Source: Ophiodon elongatus (lineage: Eukaryota; Chordata; Actinopteri; Perciformes; Hexagrammidae). Taken from it: a stretch of 64,000 nt of DNA. Positions 13,601-28,600 of this stretch are shown here, piece by piece. Both the position numbers and the translations under genes were made by a program. The notes below the pieces were generated by a model that saw nothing but the letters and a program-made list of their open reading frames with translations, was not told where the DNA came from and searched no databases. The stretch lies in the NCBI GenBank assembly GCA_016806645.1, contig JACSYO010002005.1, forward strand, positions 865,501 to 929,500, written 5' to 3'. Position 1 is the stretch's first letter. Each line of letters opens with the position of its first letter.

Positions 13601-16600
13601 GTTCAGTTTAGGCAACAGAGGCCTTTTATTTAAGTTAAAGAACAGTGTGCAGCATTTAGGAGGTTCCATCGGTAGAAATGGAATGAAATATGAATATGTA
13701 TGTTTTCTTTAGTGTATAATCCTCTGGAAATAAGAATGGTTGTGTTTAGAATGAATGTTTAAAACTACCTACGGAGCGGGTCCTCTTCACGGACGCCACC
13801 ATGTTTCTACAGTAGCCCAGAACGGACAAACCACACACTCGCTCTAAAACAGGACCATTCGCGGTTCCACTTTTTCGACGTTCTCCACCTTAGTTCTGTG
13901 CATGCTTGGCGCACGGGAGAAGTTTCAGTTGTTTGCAATTTTGAACCTCACCGCTAGATGTCGCCAAATCCTACACACCTTTAAGGTTATTGAAAGATCG
14001 AGGATACGATTACATGTGAATAAAATCAACACATTGCACCTTGTGCTTCAGGTGCCAGTTGACTTTTTAAGTGTTGAACCAACATCCTTCTCTAACTAAA
14101 TGTCTGTGTATTCCAGACAGTCATTCATAATGTGTCCCTATTATGTAAAAAAAAAGACATAATCCAGACGCATCATGCTTCTTTAAAAATGTATATTGTC
14201 TTGGAATTTAATAATTTAGTCTTCCATAATTGTAATTTTAGGAGACAAGGTTGCATGAGCCTTTAATGTGATCATAAAATAATGAAACAAACGCGCATAA
14301 CTTGTCATTTTACATCATAATCGTGTGATAATGCCCTATTTGGCCTTCCATGAAAAAAGACAGGAGATAAAAGAGGAGGAAGCTACTTTAAATTTAGGGT
14401 AGGGAACTTTCATGCGAGGGATTGAGCATCCTTGGCGGATCATCCTGTCAGGTTTTCAGACAGATTCTGTATATGGGATAGAGCCATGGTTGGTGTGAAG
14501 GCCTGCCATCTGAGAAACTGGGCGTGATTTGTATGCAGACTGAGTCACATCAAGGAAAGTCCCTGATGGAGTCTTGCAAAGTTCATGGTTCAAGTTAATG
14601 GTTCCGTCAAAGTTCAGATTTGCCGTAATTTGCTTGAATCGTGAATGCAAGGTGCATAAATAAAAAGGAGGAAGGATGGATTGCCACTCACACTCCTTTT
14701 GCCCTATGGTATAACTCAACCAATAAGATTCACTCTACCTCCAGAACAGTTTTGCTTCTGAGAAATAAAGAGATGAACGCACTCTGAAGCCAGAAACAAC
14801 AGAAAGTAAGCAACACATGTGCAGGTATTTACTAACTATGTACTTTGTTGAGCATCCCCAGGTACAATATGTACCGAAATGATGAATAAATGTGGAGAAG
14901 AAATGATAGTTTTCCATCAAAATGAGATTCTTACCCTCTGGCCAAACTCTCCAGGTTCCCCAGGAAAACCCTGTAGACCCGGAGGACCCTGAAAAATAAA
15001 ATGATCAGATACAATTCATACAGCACAACTGCCATTTTCATGAACTGCATTTCAGCACTACATCTGAACAGGTGGCTTTTCCACCACAACAAAATACCAA
15101 ACACTAAACAGCAGGAAAGAGGAAGTAATAAATCATGATCCTTACTTGAGGCCCCTGGGGGCCCTCGGGCCCTGAAGGCCCAGGAGGTCCATCATCTCCC
15201 TGAAACCGGTCAAACATATGACACATGTTACATGATATAACTTATATTGCTCTTTGAGATTACAGTTACAGTTTACCCTGTATGGTTGAACATTTTTAGA
15301 TAACAAAACCTTTACAACATGGTACACAATGGTAGTGTGTTCAGTTGTGTAGTTCATAGCGGTTTTGTGGTAGGCTTTGAATATTTACATTCCTGTTAGT
15401 TAACATTATAAATGTTTTGTTTTTGAACAATTACTCACCTTTTCACCCCGTAAGCCTTCTTTTTGATACTGAAATTAAAAGATAAGATGAACAAATAATC
15501 AATGTGTGTTATTTTTTAATCAGTAAAATCATTGACATTGATTGTGCTACCATGGACTAATCATTGTGAAGAATTGAGGGCTTCGGACAGTATAACTGGC
15601 AACCCCTTATCGCACAGAAATGGTAAAAGAATTAAAACGTCCCCATTGCTTTTTCAGCACAACGAAAAGTATTCAAATTGGTTGTTTTATTTGAGCAAAA
15701 GTCAAAAACACAAACTAATTCCTTTTATTATCATACATCTAAGAAAGGCATCCTATTTAAGAAGCTGGGTCCAGCAAATTTCTGTTATCTTTGGTTGAAA
15801 ATGACTTATATGACTGATCCAATATCAAAATAGCTGCCTGTCAATCAACGTATCACTTAAACCACTTTTAGTCTCTTCTGTCTTAGCTATGTGCTTACAG
15901 TTAAAGGACCAGGTCAGAAGGTTCATGTCGTCCATGATTACCTTGTTAGACTTAAGTAATAATCATGTGCTGTTTCGTCTTTATAACTCCATCACTCCAT
16001 TATTTTCTTCATCACTAAACAAGCCTGTAATTCTTTTCCCTTTGGTCTATTTCTGGTACTTACCACATCCCCAGGTAATCCGGCAAGGCCTCTCTCCCCC
16101 TGTGACGTAATTCAGGCAACAAAGATGAAAACCCCGTCATTAGAATCAAGCGACTTTCAGGATAAAGCACCTAGGGCAATATGGTAATGATACGGCAACA
16201 ACCATAATTTATGAGATGACACGTGTGTACTTATTGCAGGCCTAAAGGAAAGTGAAACTTGTGGGTAAAGAGCCATGGGAATTTTCTGCGCATATGTGTA
16301 TGTGCATGCATGCATCCGTGTGCACGCATATGGGTGTGGTATAAGCGAGTGTGCACCACTGGAAGATTCATCAAAGTCAGTAATTACAGACAGACAAATG
16401 AACTCTGCATTTTATTTTCTCAGACAAACGAGTGGGCAGACTGAGGAATGTCTGGAGAGAACAGACAGTAGCTTGAAAAACTGATGGAACCGCTTTGAAA
16501 TGATTTACATCAGTGCAGCTTAATATCATTATGCTTACGACAATATCTACCTTGAATTGTTTCTAATCAAGTCAACAGGGTTTTTTGCATATAGCACAGG

Positions 16601-19600
16601 AGAGGTAACATACCTTGATGCCTTTAACTCCGCTGGGCCCGGATGCACCAACCAGTCCACTCAAGCCCTAATCAATTTTAGACAAAAGCTTCATTAATAC
16701 AAAGGTGACTCACCAAATATGCAGCAGATTAATATCTGTGGTCTGTAACTGCGGGATCTTGAATAGAGGATTACAACTTACATCTTTCCCATGAATACCA
16801 GGTTTGCCAGGTAATCCATCAAAACCTGCCTGACCCTAAAATGGAAGAGTAGAGGAAAGCATTTAGAAAATATTGGTGACTGTTGAAGACAATATAAGAA
16901 TATAAGAAATAAGTAATATAAGTAAATGCCAGTTTTATATACTCCACTGATATTAACTATTAAAGTCTTAACTTAAAGTGTCTATGATCGCAGAAATGAA
17001 AACTTTGATAGTTGCTAATCTAAACACCCAATGCCTTAAGTATTTTGTGAAAAACAGTCAACTCAGGAAGTGATTTATGTTACATTTTGTTTACCAAAAA
17101 AAACATAATTAGCATGTGCAGCAAGGGAGACATTTTTAGAGTTCATCCTAAGGTGGACATGAATGGCTGTACCAAAATTTGCTTATAATCTATCCGGTAG
17201 ATGTTGACATATTTTAATCAAAGCTACAAGCGAATGCTGAATAAGACATGTTTAGAACACCAAAACAGTTACAATTAACTTCTACGAACTGAAAACACTC
17301 TGAACTGAAACGCTGGAAGACAAACATGCAGACTAACACCCACTCAGACAACTCTGTGGCTTCAACCTGTCAATCACAAGGTAGCCACGTCCTAAAGCAT
17401 ACCTTTCTTTATTGTCTATTTGACTCTAAATGGGACCATAATTTACTAAATGAACATCATGCTGTATTGAAGAAGACTTGAAACGAGCGATTGAGACCTG
17501 AAACTCATGTTTACAATGTTTACTGAGGTAATAAATCAAGTGAGAAGTAGAGTCATTTTCTCATAGACTACGATACAATTTGACTTATTTTTGCAACCAG
17601 AGGAGCCCCCCCCCCACCTCTGCTGAGTTTTCAGTCAGAAAACATTGCCTGACTTCAACCCCAGGTGCCTCTTCTAAACCACCTATTCCCTTAATCGCTT
17701 TACTGAGACAAGTACTTTTCCAGTTTTCATCTACAGGAAATTGCTTACTGACTGGCTGACTGACAGACAGCTCTAATAAACCTGGCATCAGCATGATTGA
17801 ATGGAGCTTCAGGATGCCGAGAACCTGCTGCACATCCTCATGCCATATGGCAAAGTAATCAGTGTAATTATTCCATGTTTAGTGCTTTATACAGGCCCCT
17901 TGTTGAAGTCGTTTAAATTTAAATTCAAGTTGACATCTCAGCATGATACAAAAGTAATTCAAATGTTTCTCAAATTTCTACTCGATCTGTTACTTGTAGC
18001 CTAATATCACTGAAACCATGATCACAAAAACATCTAGACAGCTTGACTTCAGTTGTAGACCACTGCGATGCTGGGAAAGAACCTTTCACTGATTTATTAG
18101 AAGTCTCACTTGCATTCTAACATCATTGTGATGGCGAAAGAAGGGAGGTGTTAGAAGCTCGGAGGAAACTTTAGAATTCAACAAAGCTTCAGTAGGCCTG
18201 AATGAGCGGCATTATAGCCAAACGCCCCCACAGGATCCCAGACAGGAAGTGTGGAGAGTGAATCAAGGAAGCCACATCTGTTTGCACGATTACGCCCCTC
18301 AGTTCTCTGTTCTTCGGAAAAGAATTGCTTCTCTCAGAAGTTAACCCTGTGGTCTGAAACCCTGTGATTTGTGCAGTTTGAACTCTACGCTGCACAGGTT
18401 CAATCTAACATTTATGGTTCAAATCCCGGGACATGCTGGGAAAACATGGACAGGGAAAATAGATGCGTAACCTTGACTTGTCCCTCAGCAACTACTATTT
18501 TGTTCAAGTGCTTTTGAGCAAGATGCTGAACCCCTATCTGCTGCAGTACATGTGATCCATCTAAAGTCAAATCTGATTTATTTATATTAAAGAACTAGTG
18601 CAGTACTTACCCTGTCTCCCGAATTTCCTTTTTCACCTTTCCCACCTGATTCACCCTAAAGCAAAACGCAGCAACATTATAATATAATTCATGAAAGGAA
18701 ATCATTTATCAACATCAGATCTTAACCGATCACTCGGTGAAGTGCATTCAGATCATACTCACAGTGACACCTTTTGGACCTGGGGTGCCAGCAGTTCCTT
18801 CGTCACCTTGAATTCCCTAATATAAATTGAGCAACATTTTATTAGTGGGAGTTTTTTCAGACTTGGCACTTTTTCTAATAGTGTTGCAGTGACATACTTT
18901 AGGCCAACTGGGGGACTGCTGAGTCAGAGGTGAATCAATGTAAGAAATGTAACTGACCAACTAGAAACCTGAACCTCCCCCCCACAAAAGAAACAGCAGT
19001 TGTCAGTGGCACGACTCCCCATAGGAGAACCTTGAACTTTGACCTCACTTTCTTTCTTTTCTCGTGCAAAGAACGAAAGAAATGTATCTTCTGATATCCA
19101 TTTGTAAGGTATCTTTCTTTTCTAACACTGCTGTTTTATGTTTTTTTTAATAAAGTTATTCTTCTAGAATGTTTTTCTATCTATGATACACAATAGTGAG
19201 TATACCTATTGGCTTGGCTGACATTTGAAGCTATAACTTTCAGTGGAACCTGTTTGAAGCTGTAAAGATAGACCGGCTAATACTGAAAACTTCTGTCTCC
19301 TTGCTCTTAATCAGGTCTACCACACTTGACATAGACTACGTCATTCAATGAATCATTATATTGTCTGCTTGATTTTGAAGACTTCAGGGGAAACAAAGAT
19401 GCTATTTCTGTGTAATTTGTCCTCTTTAACAGTTCTAATCAGATAACTAATGTGATGTGAATAATGTATTCCACAGGCCTTCTTGAAGAGCGACATTTTG
19501 AAATGTCAGAGAAAAAGCACAGGTGTAAATAATAAAATTTACGATGGCTCACTGTCACACCGTAATAGCTTACTGGGAAACTTGAATAGAACTGAGCCAT

Positions 19601-22600
19601 CAATAATATTCCTGATAGCGCCTGTGCTGCTGTGAAATGAGCTTATTATGCTGTAATATGATGTCTGGATGTCAACTGTCTTCCAAGTTTAGGTAAAAAA
19701 GCCTGCTGGCAAAAATACTTTATCACCTAAGACATTTATTATCACTATTATTATTCTTTTAAAAAATTTGGGACCGGAAAAACTTGAAACGTCAGCCTGG
19801 CATATTGTTACCTTATACAATTGTGATGGCTAACGGGGTAGCACTTGCTGGCCTACACATCTCGCATATGGATCAAACGTTGGTATGTATTCGGTGACGC
19901 CCAATGATGAATTTATCTAATATTTACTTTAATGTTTGGTCTTTACAAACTCCTGAGAAGAATATAATTTGCTAACTTGATGTTTGACTAGCTAGCATCG
20001 CTAACATCCGCCATTTGTACTAGGTAGTCAGTGTACGGGGCTCATCAGAGACTTAATGCTTGAGACAGATGCTGTCTTAGCAAAAACGTTGAACCCTACA
20101 GTAGCCTACATGAGCCATAAAAACAAAACAATGAGTTCAGCTAACAAGGATAGATTTGGTGATAATTCTCTGTAAATTAATCTTCGTGTGTGGCCCCTTG
20201 ACTGACTTCAGTCATTTGAGAATACAAAAAAAAGAAAATGAATGGTGGAGTTTTGATAAAACCACACCCCACAAAACATCACATAAAGCCTAGTCCAGAT
20301 TAGACACCATATTTGAAAATTAGATATGCTTCACCTCCTAACACACATAGCTCTGTTGATAGTAGCATTCAGCTAATTGAGTATTCCCTGTGTTGTATCA
20401 AAAGGGGGCAATCATTCCCTCCAGTTCTGGGTCTAGCAGCCTGTCACAGTCCATTGGGCAAACCTGAGCCAACACCCTGCTTCCTCCCCCTCCTGGCTCT
20501 TTCCCCAGCTGCTGCTTCATCCAAGGGAAAGTCAACCAAACTGCCCCCTTTCGCACAGGAAATCGATAACGGGCTGAGAGGTAATTGTCCAGAAAAATGA
20601 ATGTACACCCATTAAACAGAACAAGTGTGTCTCTGAGATCAGTGCCAATAACGGAATGACTAAAGATATCTCCCCCCACCCACCCATCAACATCATGATG
20701 AGTAGAATGTATGTGCACTGGTTCGTGAATTAATTTAAAAAAATGGGAAGACCACATTCACACACACCTTTTGTCCAGCTTGACCTGGCAGCCCTGAACC
20801 ACCAGCCAGTCCTGCTTCACCCTATTTACAGAAAGAAAGAAAGAAACACTCGGATGAACACACATATTGGCAGTTAAGTTTTGCAAACCCAGACTGAAAT
20901 ATCAAAACATTCATCAGAATCAGAATCAGAAACGTTTATTTGTCAAGTATGTTGCACATACAAGGAATTTGACTTACTCTGTCTCCTTTGTCTCCAGATA
21001 AGCCATCGATGCCTGGCACACCACCAACTCCCTGTCAGATAATGGGAAACACAAAATGAATACCAGAAGAGTATGTGAACTTTTTAGATTCGACATATTA
21101 AAGAAATCCGCCACATGTCCGGGTTCACAAGGGCCACACCTTCTCTCCATTTCGTCCAGGAGCACCTGTCAACCCTATCCTGCCTGAATCACCCTGTGAA
21201 CAGAAGGCAAGTATTTACTTTGACTGTTCGGTCATACATGAGCATGCAGGATGGCCGGCAACACGGGAGACGATGGCGTGCTGTCAGAATATCAACCTGG
21301 TAGCATCACAGAACGTGGTTTAGTGCGTGATGGTCGGAGGGTTAATGTAGAACAAATGTTAGAGAGGAATTAATGGATTGGATTATTTGAACAGTAATAC
21401 ATACATTTGGACAAAAGACAGGCGTTAACATCCCACAGAACACAAAGAGTGACACACGACAACATACACAAAAACACATTGAAACGTTTGAGTAAAATGT
21501 TTGGGGAGCTGGAATGTGCTAACAGCTGTTATCACCTTCACCGAGACCCACTGTGGTCTGGTCACACATCCAACCAAAGACTCAAGGAACAATGGCTTTC
21601 CATTGGCTTCACAGTGCTGCACTTTAGGTTTGAACACTGATGTCATAAGCTATATGCCAAGGAGTCCCTTGGAATTCGAAAGCCGGACTGAGTGAAAAGT
21701 AATAGCAGTTAAATTACACAGTACAACAAGGTCTTGCCCACCGCAAGACTTCCCTCTGCTTCATAAACCACTTTACAAGTCACAGCAGGTCGTCCCTTTA
21801 ATTATTTTAGGAGCTTATATCATTTGAACGCACGTCATTTCATTCATCATAGAGATTAGGAGAAAGGCCCCCGCTCCGCTGCGCCCTATAACGAAGAAGA
21901 CATTATCTACAGCAACACTGCTACTCTGGGAATTGCCCGTTATTGTCGGCTAAAGATGCAATTAGAAGCAATCAAAGCCGCATGAATTCACTTTCACCCA
22001 ATGCGACTCGATGACCGACATAGACGCTTTTAACCACTGCTCGGAGACGGCTTACGTCATGTTTTCGCATCGGCTTTAAAAAAAAAAGTTTGCGACAACA
22101 AATTGCAGCCTTCTCTGGGAGGAAGTGAAGACAGATGCTCATGCAGAAAGTAAGAAATAGGAAAGCAACAGGGATGCGCTGCATTAAAGATTTGATTTAA
22201 TGCAGGTTTATCAAACCAGCAGGTTTCCAGCCTCAAGAACAACAAGATGGAAATCAATTTATCACGAAATTAGTTCTGCTGTCTGCTTTACTGACGTTAA
22301 AAGAACACAGCTCCCTATACTGATTTTTTTAAACACTGTACATAAACCTGTATTGTTCAAAAGAATTACAGATGCATTTTTATCACAACCAAAGTAGATA
22401 ACACAAGTGAGAAGACCACATCTCGTCTTCCAGACCTCTGGGGGCCATTTTAAGTGTCCCTCTCTGGACAGCTTGAATGATGTATGCCGAGGATTTTGTC
22501 TCAAGGAATAAATTACACTGTGAGACTCCCAGCTGGCAGCGCCCGGCAGCACAGAGGCTGTGATTTGAACAGACTTGGTGGGCATCTGCGTAGGCCTGCC

Positions 22601-25600
22601 CTCTCTGCTACACATCCTCTGTGGTAACCTGTCCTCTAATTCTGACAATCACAGCTGTTTGAGCATTTTCCTACCCACTCCCTCACAAAAAAAGAGGTAA
22701 AGTAATAAATGTATATATATATAAAATACCAAATGAAAAGAAAACATAAAATGAAAGACGGGAAAAAAAGAAAGTTTTTTTTAAAGGGAGAAATTAGAAA
22801 ATTGTGTCCAAGATGTACATGCATATAAAATATGCACGGAGACAAACATGCAGCATCAGAAAGAGCAGGTGTACTTACCTTCGCACCTCTTTCACCTTTG
22901 ACAGAGATAACTTTGCCCTGCAAATAATTAATCGATAAGGATCAATTATTCTCGAGGCGGGAAGAAAAGCAGATGAGATAATAGCTGGAAGGCATGCAAC
23001 CTGAAATAAATTAAATTTGTATCACAATATATCTACAGAAACTCATAACAACGTTGAACATGATGTGCTGAAAAATCAATCAACTAGCTATTATCTCTCC
23101 ATTTAAAAGGAAAAATATTACGCTTGTAAATGTGCACACGTTAAGTTTTCATACAGTTTCTCCTTTTTGTCCTCTGATTCCTGCACCTCCGATGGTGCCC
23201 TGAAGGCCAGTGTCACCCTAAAAACGTAAGTTCACAAAATGAACAAACAACTCTGTGGTGAAAACTGTAAGCTGTTGTTATACACAAACTAGTATTTAAA
23301 AGCAATTGTAGATGACCTTTCCACCCTTAGGACCTGCAACACCGGGCGCACCGATCTCTCCCTGTGAGAAATGAAAATACAGAAGTCTTTTCGAAAGCCA
23401 TTTAAGAAAGGATTCCCACTCATCTGTGAAAATAATAGACAGGGATTAAGTCTGGTAGAATCGGGGGGCTTTACCTTATCTCCTGCAGGGCAAGAACAGT
23501 TCACTTCAGGGCCTCTCTTTTGCTCCACAGAAGTAGGTGTTGGAGTGGGGATTTCCACAGGGGGGGCCTCCGTAACAACTTTCTTGGGGCACTGTAATGA
23601 TTAAATGTATGCTTAAAGTAATGGTCAAACCAAAAAAAGATGTAGCAATAGTGGTGTCAGGACTATTAGACCACTCTGGCTTGAAAAAAAAAAAAGGCTT
23701 TCAAGTGACGTCACTAAACCCGTAGTGGCCATTTTGGAAGTCATCAGTGTATCTAAGTAGCTGATTGCTTTTTAAAGTTAGAATAGTTTAAAATTTGGGA
23801 AATTTGGGAAATTTGCTATGTCACTTTCTTGCCTGAGTCAGATGAGAATATCAATATCACTCTCAGCATGTCTATGTTTTATGTATGGCGCTTAGTTCAG
23901 CACATGGATGTAAAAAGATAACTGGATACAATGTTGGAGGCTGGGCCACGTTCATTCCTTTGAAAGTTGGTCAGTGGCACATGAAGCATAAACAGGTTTG
24001 ACTTCCAGGCGAAAAAACCCAGAAACAGAAAATTCATGTTAACCTGTCTTGTTTGTTCTCAAGCCAAAAATCTAAGAGCTTTAAATATGGAAAATAGCTT
24101 GACATAAAGACAAGGCAGCTCACTGTGTTAAACCTGTTCTTTTAAACACTGTCTAAAATACTCACAGGTCCATTGGGTATATCACAGCAGGTTTCCAGCT
24201 CTGCATGCTTAGAATCACAGTAAATCATCATCCTCTGGAGGTCAAACTGCGCGGAAACAAGACAGACAATTGATGAACATATCAACGTGGAGAATATTGG
24301 GAAATTTAAAATCTATTACAACCTCTCATAATGCTCATTTTCACTACAGGAGTGTAGTAAACAAGCACACAAAAAGACTCACATCAATTGGCACACTGTC
24401 GTACAGCCTCTTCCCAATAACCGTCTTCCCCTGGATATCGATGTCCTCCCTATCTTCAATGGGCAGAGTCTGGATGTGTTTGCAGTCCAGGTACAGAGAC
24501 ACGGACTTGGCCTCCACGCGGAGGGCAATCTTGTGCCAGTTGCGGTCAAACAGGTTGTCAACTTCAGGGTTCTTGAACACAGCTCTGACGGCGTCTTTTG
24601 TCAGGCCGACAGCGTTGTACTCCACGCCCTTGTTCTCCCCGTCCAGTCGGATGGACACCTGACGAGACAGAGGCAGGATGACGTTAACGACAGGAGCTCA
24701 GAGATGAAGGCAGACCGGTTCAGGGATGGAATGCAACCACGAAGGACATTTACTCAAGTCCTGTTCTTATTACAATTTTGAGGTACTTTACTTAAATTTT
24801 TCCATTTTTTACGACTTTGTACTGTTACTCCAAACAAATATGTTTTGATGGTTATAAATTGTATGTATTATTATACCTTAAGATGAGACCTTAGTGATAC
24901 ACAAGCTACCCAGAAGCATGTTAAGTATATAAAATTAGCCCCACCTTTACCAGATGCAATAATTATAATCCCCTTGTAATATATCTCTGTATAATGAGTA
25001 CTTTAACTTTTGGTACTTTAAGTATGTTTAGATGCTAATACTTTTGTACTTGTACTTGAAATGCAGGAGTCAAATTATGAAAGTAAACAATCAAGCCAAA
25101 GTTAGGCACAACATTTAGAAATGTATTTTGCTTTAACATGACGAGTATAGTATTACATATAGTACAAATATATGACATTCCAGTTGAAAACTATGGATAG
25201 GAGTGTGGATTGAATTGCATCCGGTTTAACAGAAGTAAATACAACATTTTTATCTTTTATGGTCAATATTTTAAGAAGGATCTGAATAGTCAGTGAGCTG
25301 AGCCTATTCTGAGTTGAACTTGTGGTTGTTCAAATCCAGCCACACATGCAGGAATAGTCACATTTATTACTATTTACATTCGGCTGACCCACCTGTGGGA
25401 TTCCATATTTGTCATAAACCTGCCAGAGGTACCAATCTTCACGTTTTGAGGTTTTCCTGAATTTGAATGTCGTCACAAAGGCATATTCATGTGGCAAACC
25501 TTGAGGAAACACATCCCTGCAGAATAAAAGCACATTGTTATAGCTTGTGTAAACAGTGCTTTATTTTACTTAGACACAGAGTTACAGTTTAGACTTCAAT

Positions 25601-28600
25601 GAACAAACTCATAATGAAACGCAGTGTCTATGTTTCACCTAGCAACCACTTTGTCTATATATACTGTTCCTGGCATTATTCTTATATAATTTACCATCCA
25701 CTGTAAGACGTGCTGATACATCTGTCAATATTTCCTAACTTCTGAGGTGAATTCAAAAAATTTTTTTCAAAAATTGCATTCAAACATTATTTTATTTGTA
25801 ACACATTTTGCACATTTTACATCTTACAAATATATAAAAGACACTGTACAGCTCTTTTGCAGTAAAACAGGGTTGTCACTTACTCCGTTTGCTGTACAAT
25901 GGGCATTGTGCCAAGGCGAACGTAAGAACTTTGGCCTTCATCTTCTTTGGTTCCCAGAATATTTTTCACGTTGAAGTACTCCATCAGGTCGAACCCTGCA
26001 GCAACACAGTAAAATAGCCCAGTTGGACTCAAGACAGCCTCTCACACACAAATAAATAGGTACAGGGCTCTTAAGTGTTGAGGTTGAGTTATGGCTTTGT
26101 CAGATTTCTTGGGTACTGGGATTTAATTGGGTCAGTCCCACCACACCCTCCAGCCACTGTGTTTGTAACTATTTTGGAGATTCAAATCACTGAATAACTG
26201 GAAAATAGAGCCTTTTGTTGGCAATGCAACATTTGTTTGATTTGCTGCCAGAGGAAAAAAAACTGGTTACCATTTCTGTTAAGGTCTGCATATGAGTGTG
26301 CCCTCACGTGTGTGTGTATGTTGCCCTGCAGCGTGTGATTTGAAGTGGTGTGACCACAGGTCATATTTAGGTGGTTTGGAAAGGACACTCCCTTGTACAA
26401 CAAACAAGCGCTGTTGCTATGGCAATGCCAGTACAGCACTAATGCCACCAGTTTGTCCGGCAGATCTCACTGAAAGCCGGTGGTTATGTTGCTGTGCGTT
26501 GAGCGGACTGTGCCATTAGTGAACAGACGGGATGAGGACGGCCTCAACATATTCCTGCATGGCCTCAGTAATGAAACAAAATCTGTGAAAAGTAAGGTTT
26601 CCGGTGGGAATATTAACGCCAGCGCACTAATCGTCCAAAGAGGAAACGGAAACATTAAGGTGGTAATGTGAGAGTCTGGCAAAAGCTTAGTGGAGGTCAT
26701 TAGAAATAGCCTAGAAACAGGTGGTAAGCCACACAGGCTGCCCCTGTGACATTAGCAACAGAGTAAAAAATAACCTTAAAAACAAGCGCCATCATAACAG
26801 ACCGAATAACTGAATGGGTCAGTCATCCGTCACAACTATGAACAGAGTCTCAGATGAACCGTTAGGCATAACAGATTATTATGCACTCACCACAGGAGGG
26901 AGAGTTTCCTCTGGTTTGTACATGAACAAAACCTTTTCTTGGCGGGGGACATTTTTCATACACCTTCATTCATTTTAGATTAGACATTTAATTCGCCTGC
27001 ATCTTTAACAGCTTCCACATCTGGTCAGTAGATGGTGCCGTCTCTGCTTTGTCTCAAATGCACGACAACCTGTTTACCCATTTTGTTTGTCTAATCGGGA
27101 TCAAGATTCAAGATTAATGGTGAATTTTTGTCTTTCAATTTTTGCATCTTGCCACTTGTTAAACAAAAGTGCGGTTACTTTTATTTCTATTTCATGTTAT
27201 TTTTTTTATCAGCAGCATCGTTTATATGACATTATGACTCCTTTTTTGGCAAGACAGAAGCCATAGAGGCCAGCTCACTCAGGAGAACTCACATAATCTG
27301 AAAGTGTCAGACCTATTATTGTAGCTGTGTTCTCTAATGGTACCTGTATAGTCTTTCGGTTTTTCAAAGCTTTCCTATGTTTAAAACTAAAAGGACACAC
27401 TTATACTTGTATAAACACAACATATCAAGCTAAATACATGCAGCTAAAATAAAATCTGCTGATAGAAACCTGGTGTGGAAGGGCTTGAACAGAAGTCTAG
27501 GATTTCTACAAGTGAAAAAGCCAAGCGACTTGAGCCTTGCTGATGTTATACCAAGGGATGTTTTACTGCTTATCAGTACTCGCTGAAGGGTTTGCTCGAG
27601 GAAGCCGTGCAGCTGTGAGCCTCGACTCTCTTTGTCACCATGCTTGCGTCGTGCACATTCGCTCACCGCGCCGTTTCTGTGGCTGTCACGGGGCCATCTC
27701 AGCGCAGAGCTGTAATTTGGACTGGCAGCGGATAGCATATAATCAACGCAAAAAGTTATTTTGGACGGCCAAAAAAACGACCAATGGGGTGATCTGCGGG
27801 AAAAGCCAGATGAGTTCACTGACTGGGAAAAGGCAAAGGCATACACACAGCATCCTTTTGATCAGAGCAGATGGCAGCGGTTGTGCAGCAGATAGTGAGC
27901 GCATGAGCCGCAAAGATGCTGTGCAGCCTCTTGTGTGTGTGCTCGGTACCCTGAGGGGTCAGACTAGACAGCCCATGATAAATACAAGTCTCAAACCGCA
28001 GGTGTCTTGGCTGTCAAATCGTGATCAGCGGCAAAATAGTCTTTCTCACGGAGAGTTACACTCTCTGCACCAGCGTTGAGGACATTTGTTGGGTAATTAT
28101 AAGTGGGAGCCCACAACTGCTTGTTGTAACGACAAAAACTGTTTGTCTTGTACTTCTCTGTATGTAGAGAGATTCTGCATGTGCTTACCCACAATTTCAG
28201 AGAAAAGCACTTTACGCAAACAAGTTTGACAACGAATGTCTTCAAGTGAGGCCACAGTTACAGACTTAGAGCATTTTGGGAAAACCCCGGACATCTTTGT
28301 CATGTCAGGGAGCTTCAGACCTCAGACCACCGTTAGCCCGATGCAGGTTCGGGCCCTGAGATACGATTACGACAAAACTGTCCGAGCTGTATTGTAGGCA
28401 AAGAAAGTCAATTAAAAGAAAATAGCTGGAGACCCTTCTGTCGCCTCTTCATGTTCTCCAGGTGGTTTTCTGTGAGAACCATCATCATATAGAAATCCAC
28501 TTCTAAAGTTACACCATGACAGTAACTAAAGATTTTAAATGATTAGAGAAGCTCTTAGGCAGCATCAATCAGTGTAGTGTACAGTATATTCATGCTAGTT

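Noticed and set aside
27537..28079. 180-codon open frame inside col22a1 intron 3
   Set aside because: There is no recognisable domain, a long frame on the opposite strand overlaps it, and composition does not stand out. It is probably chance.
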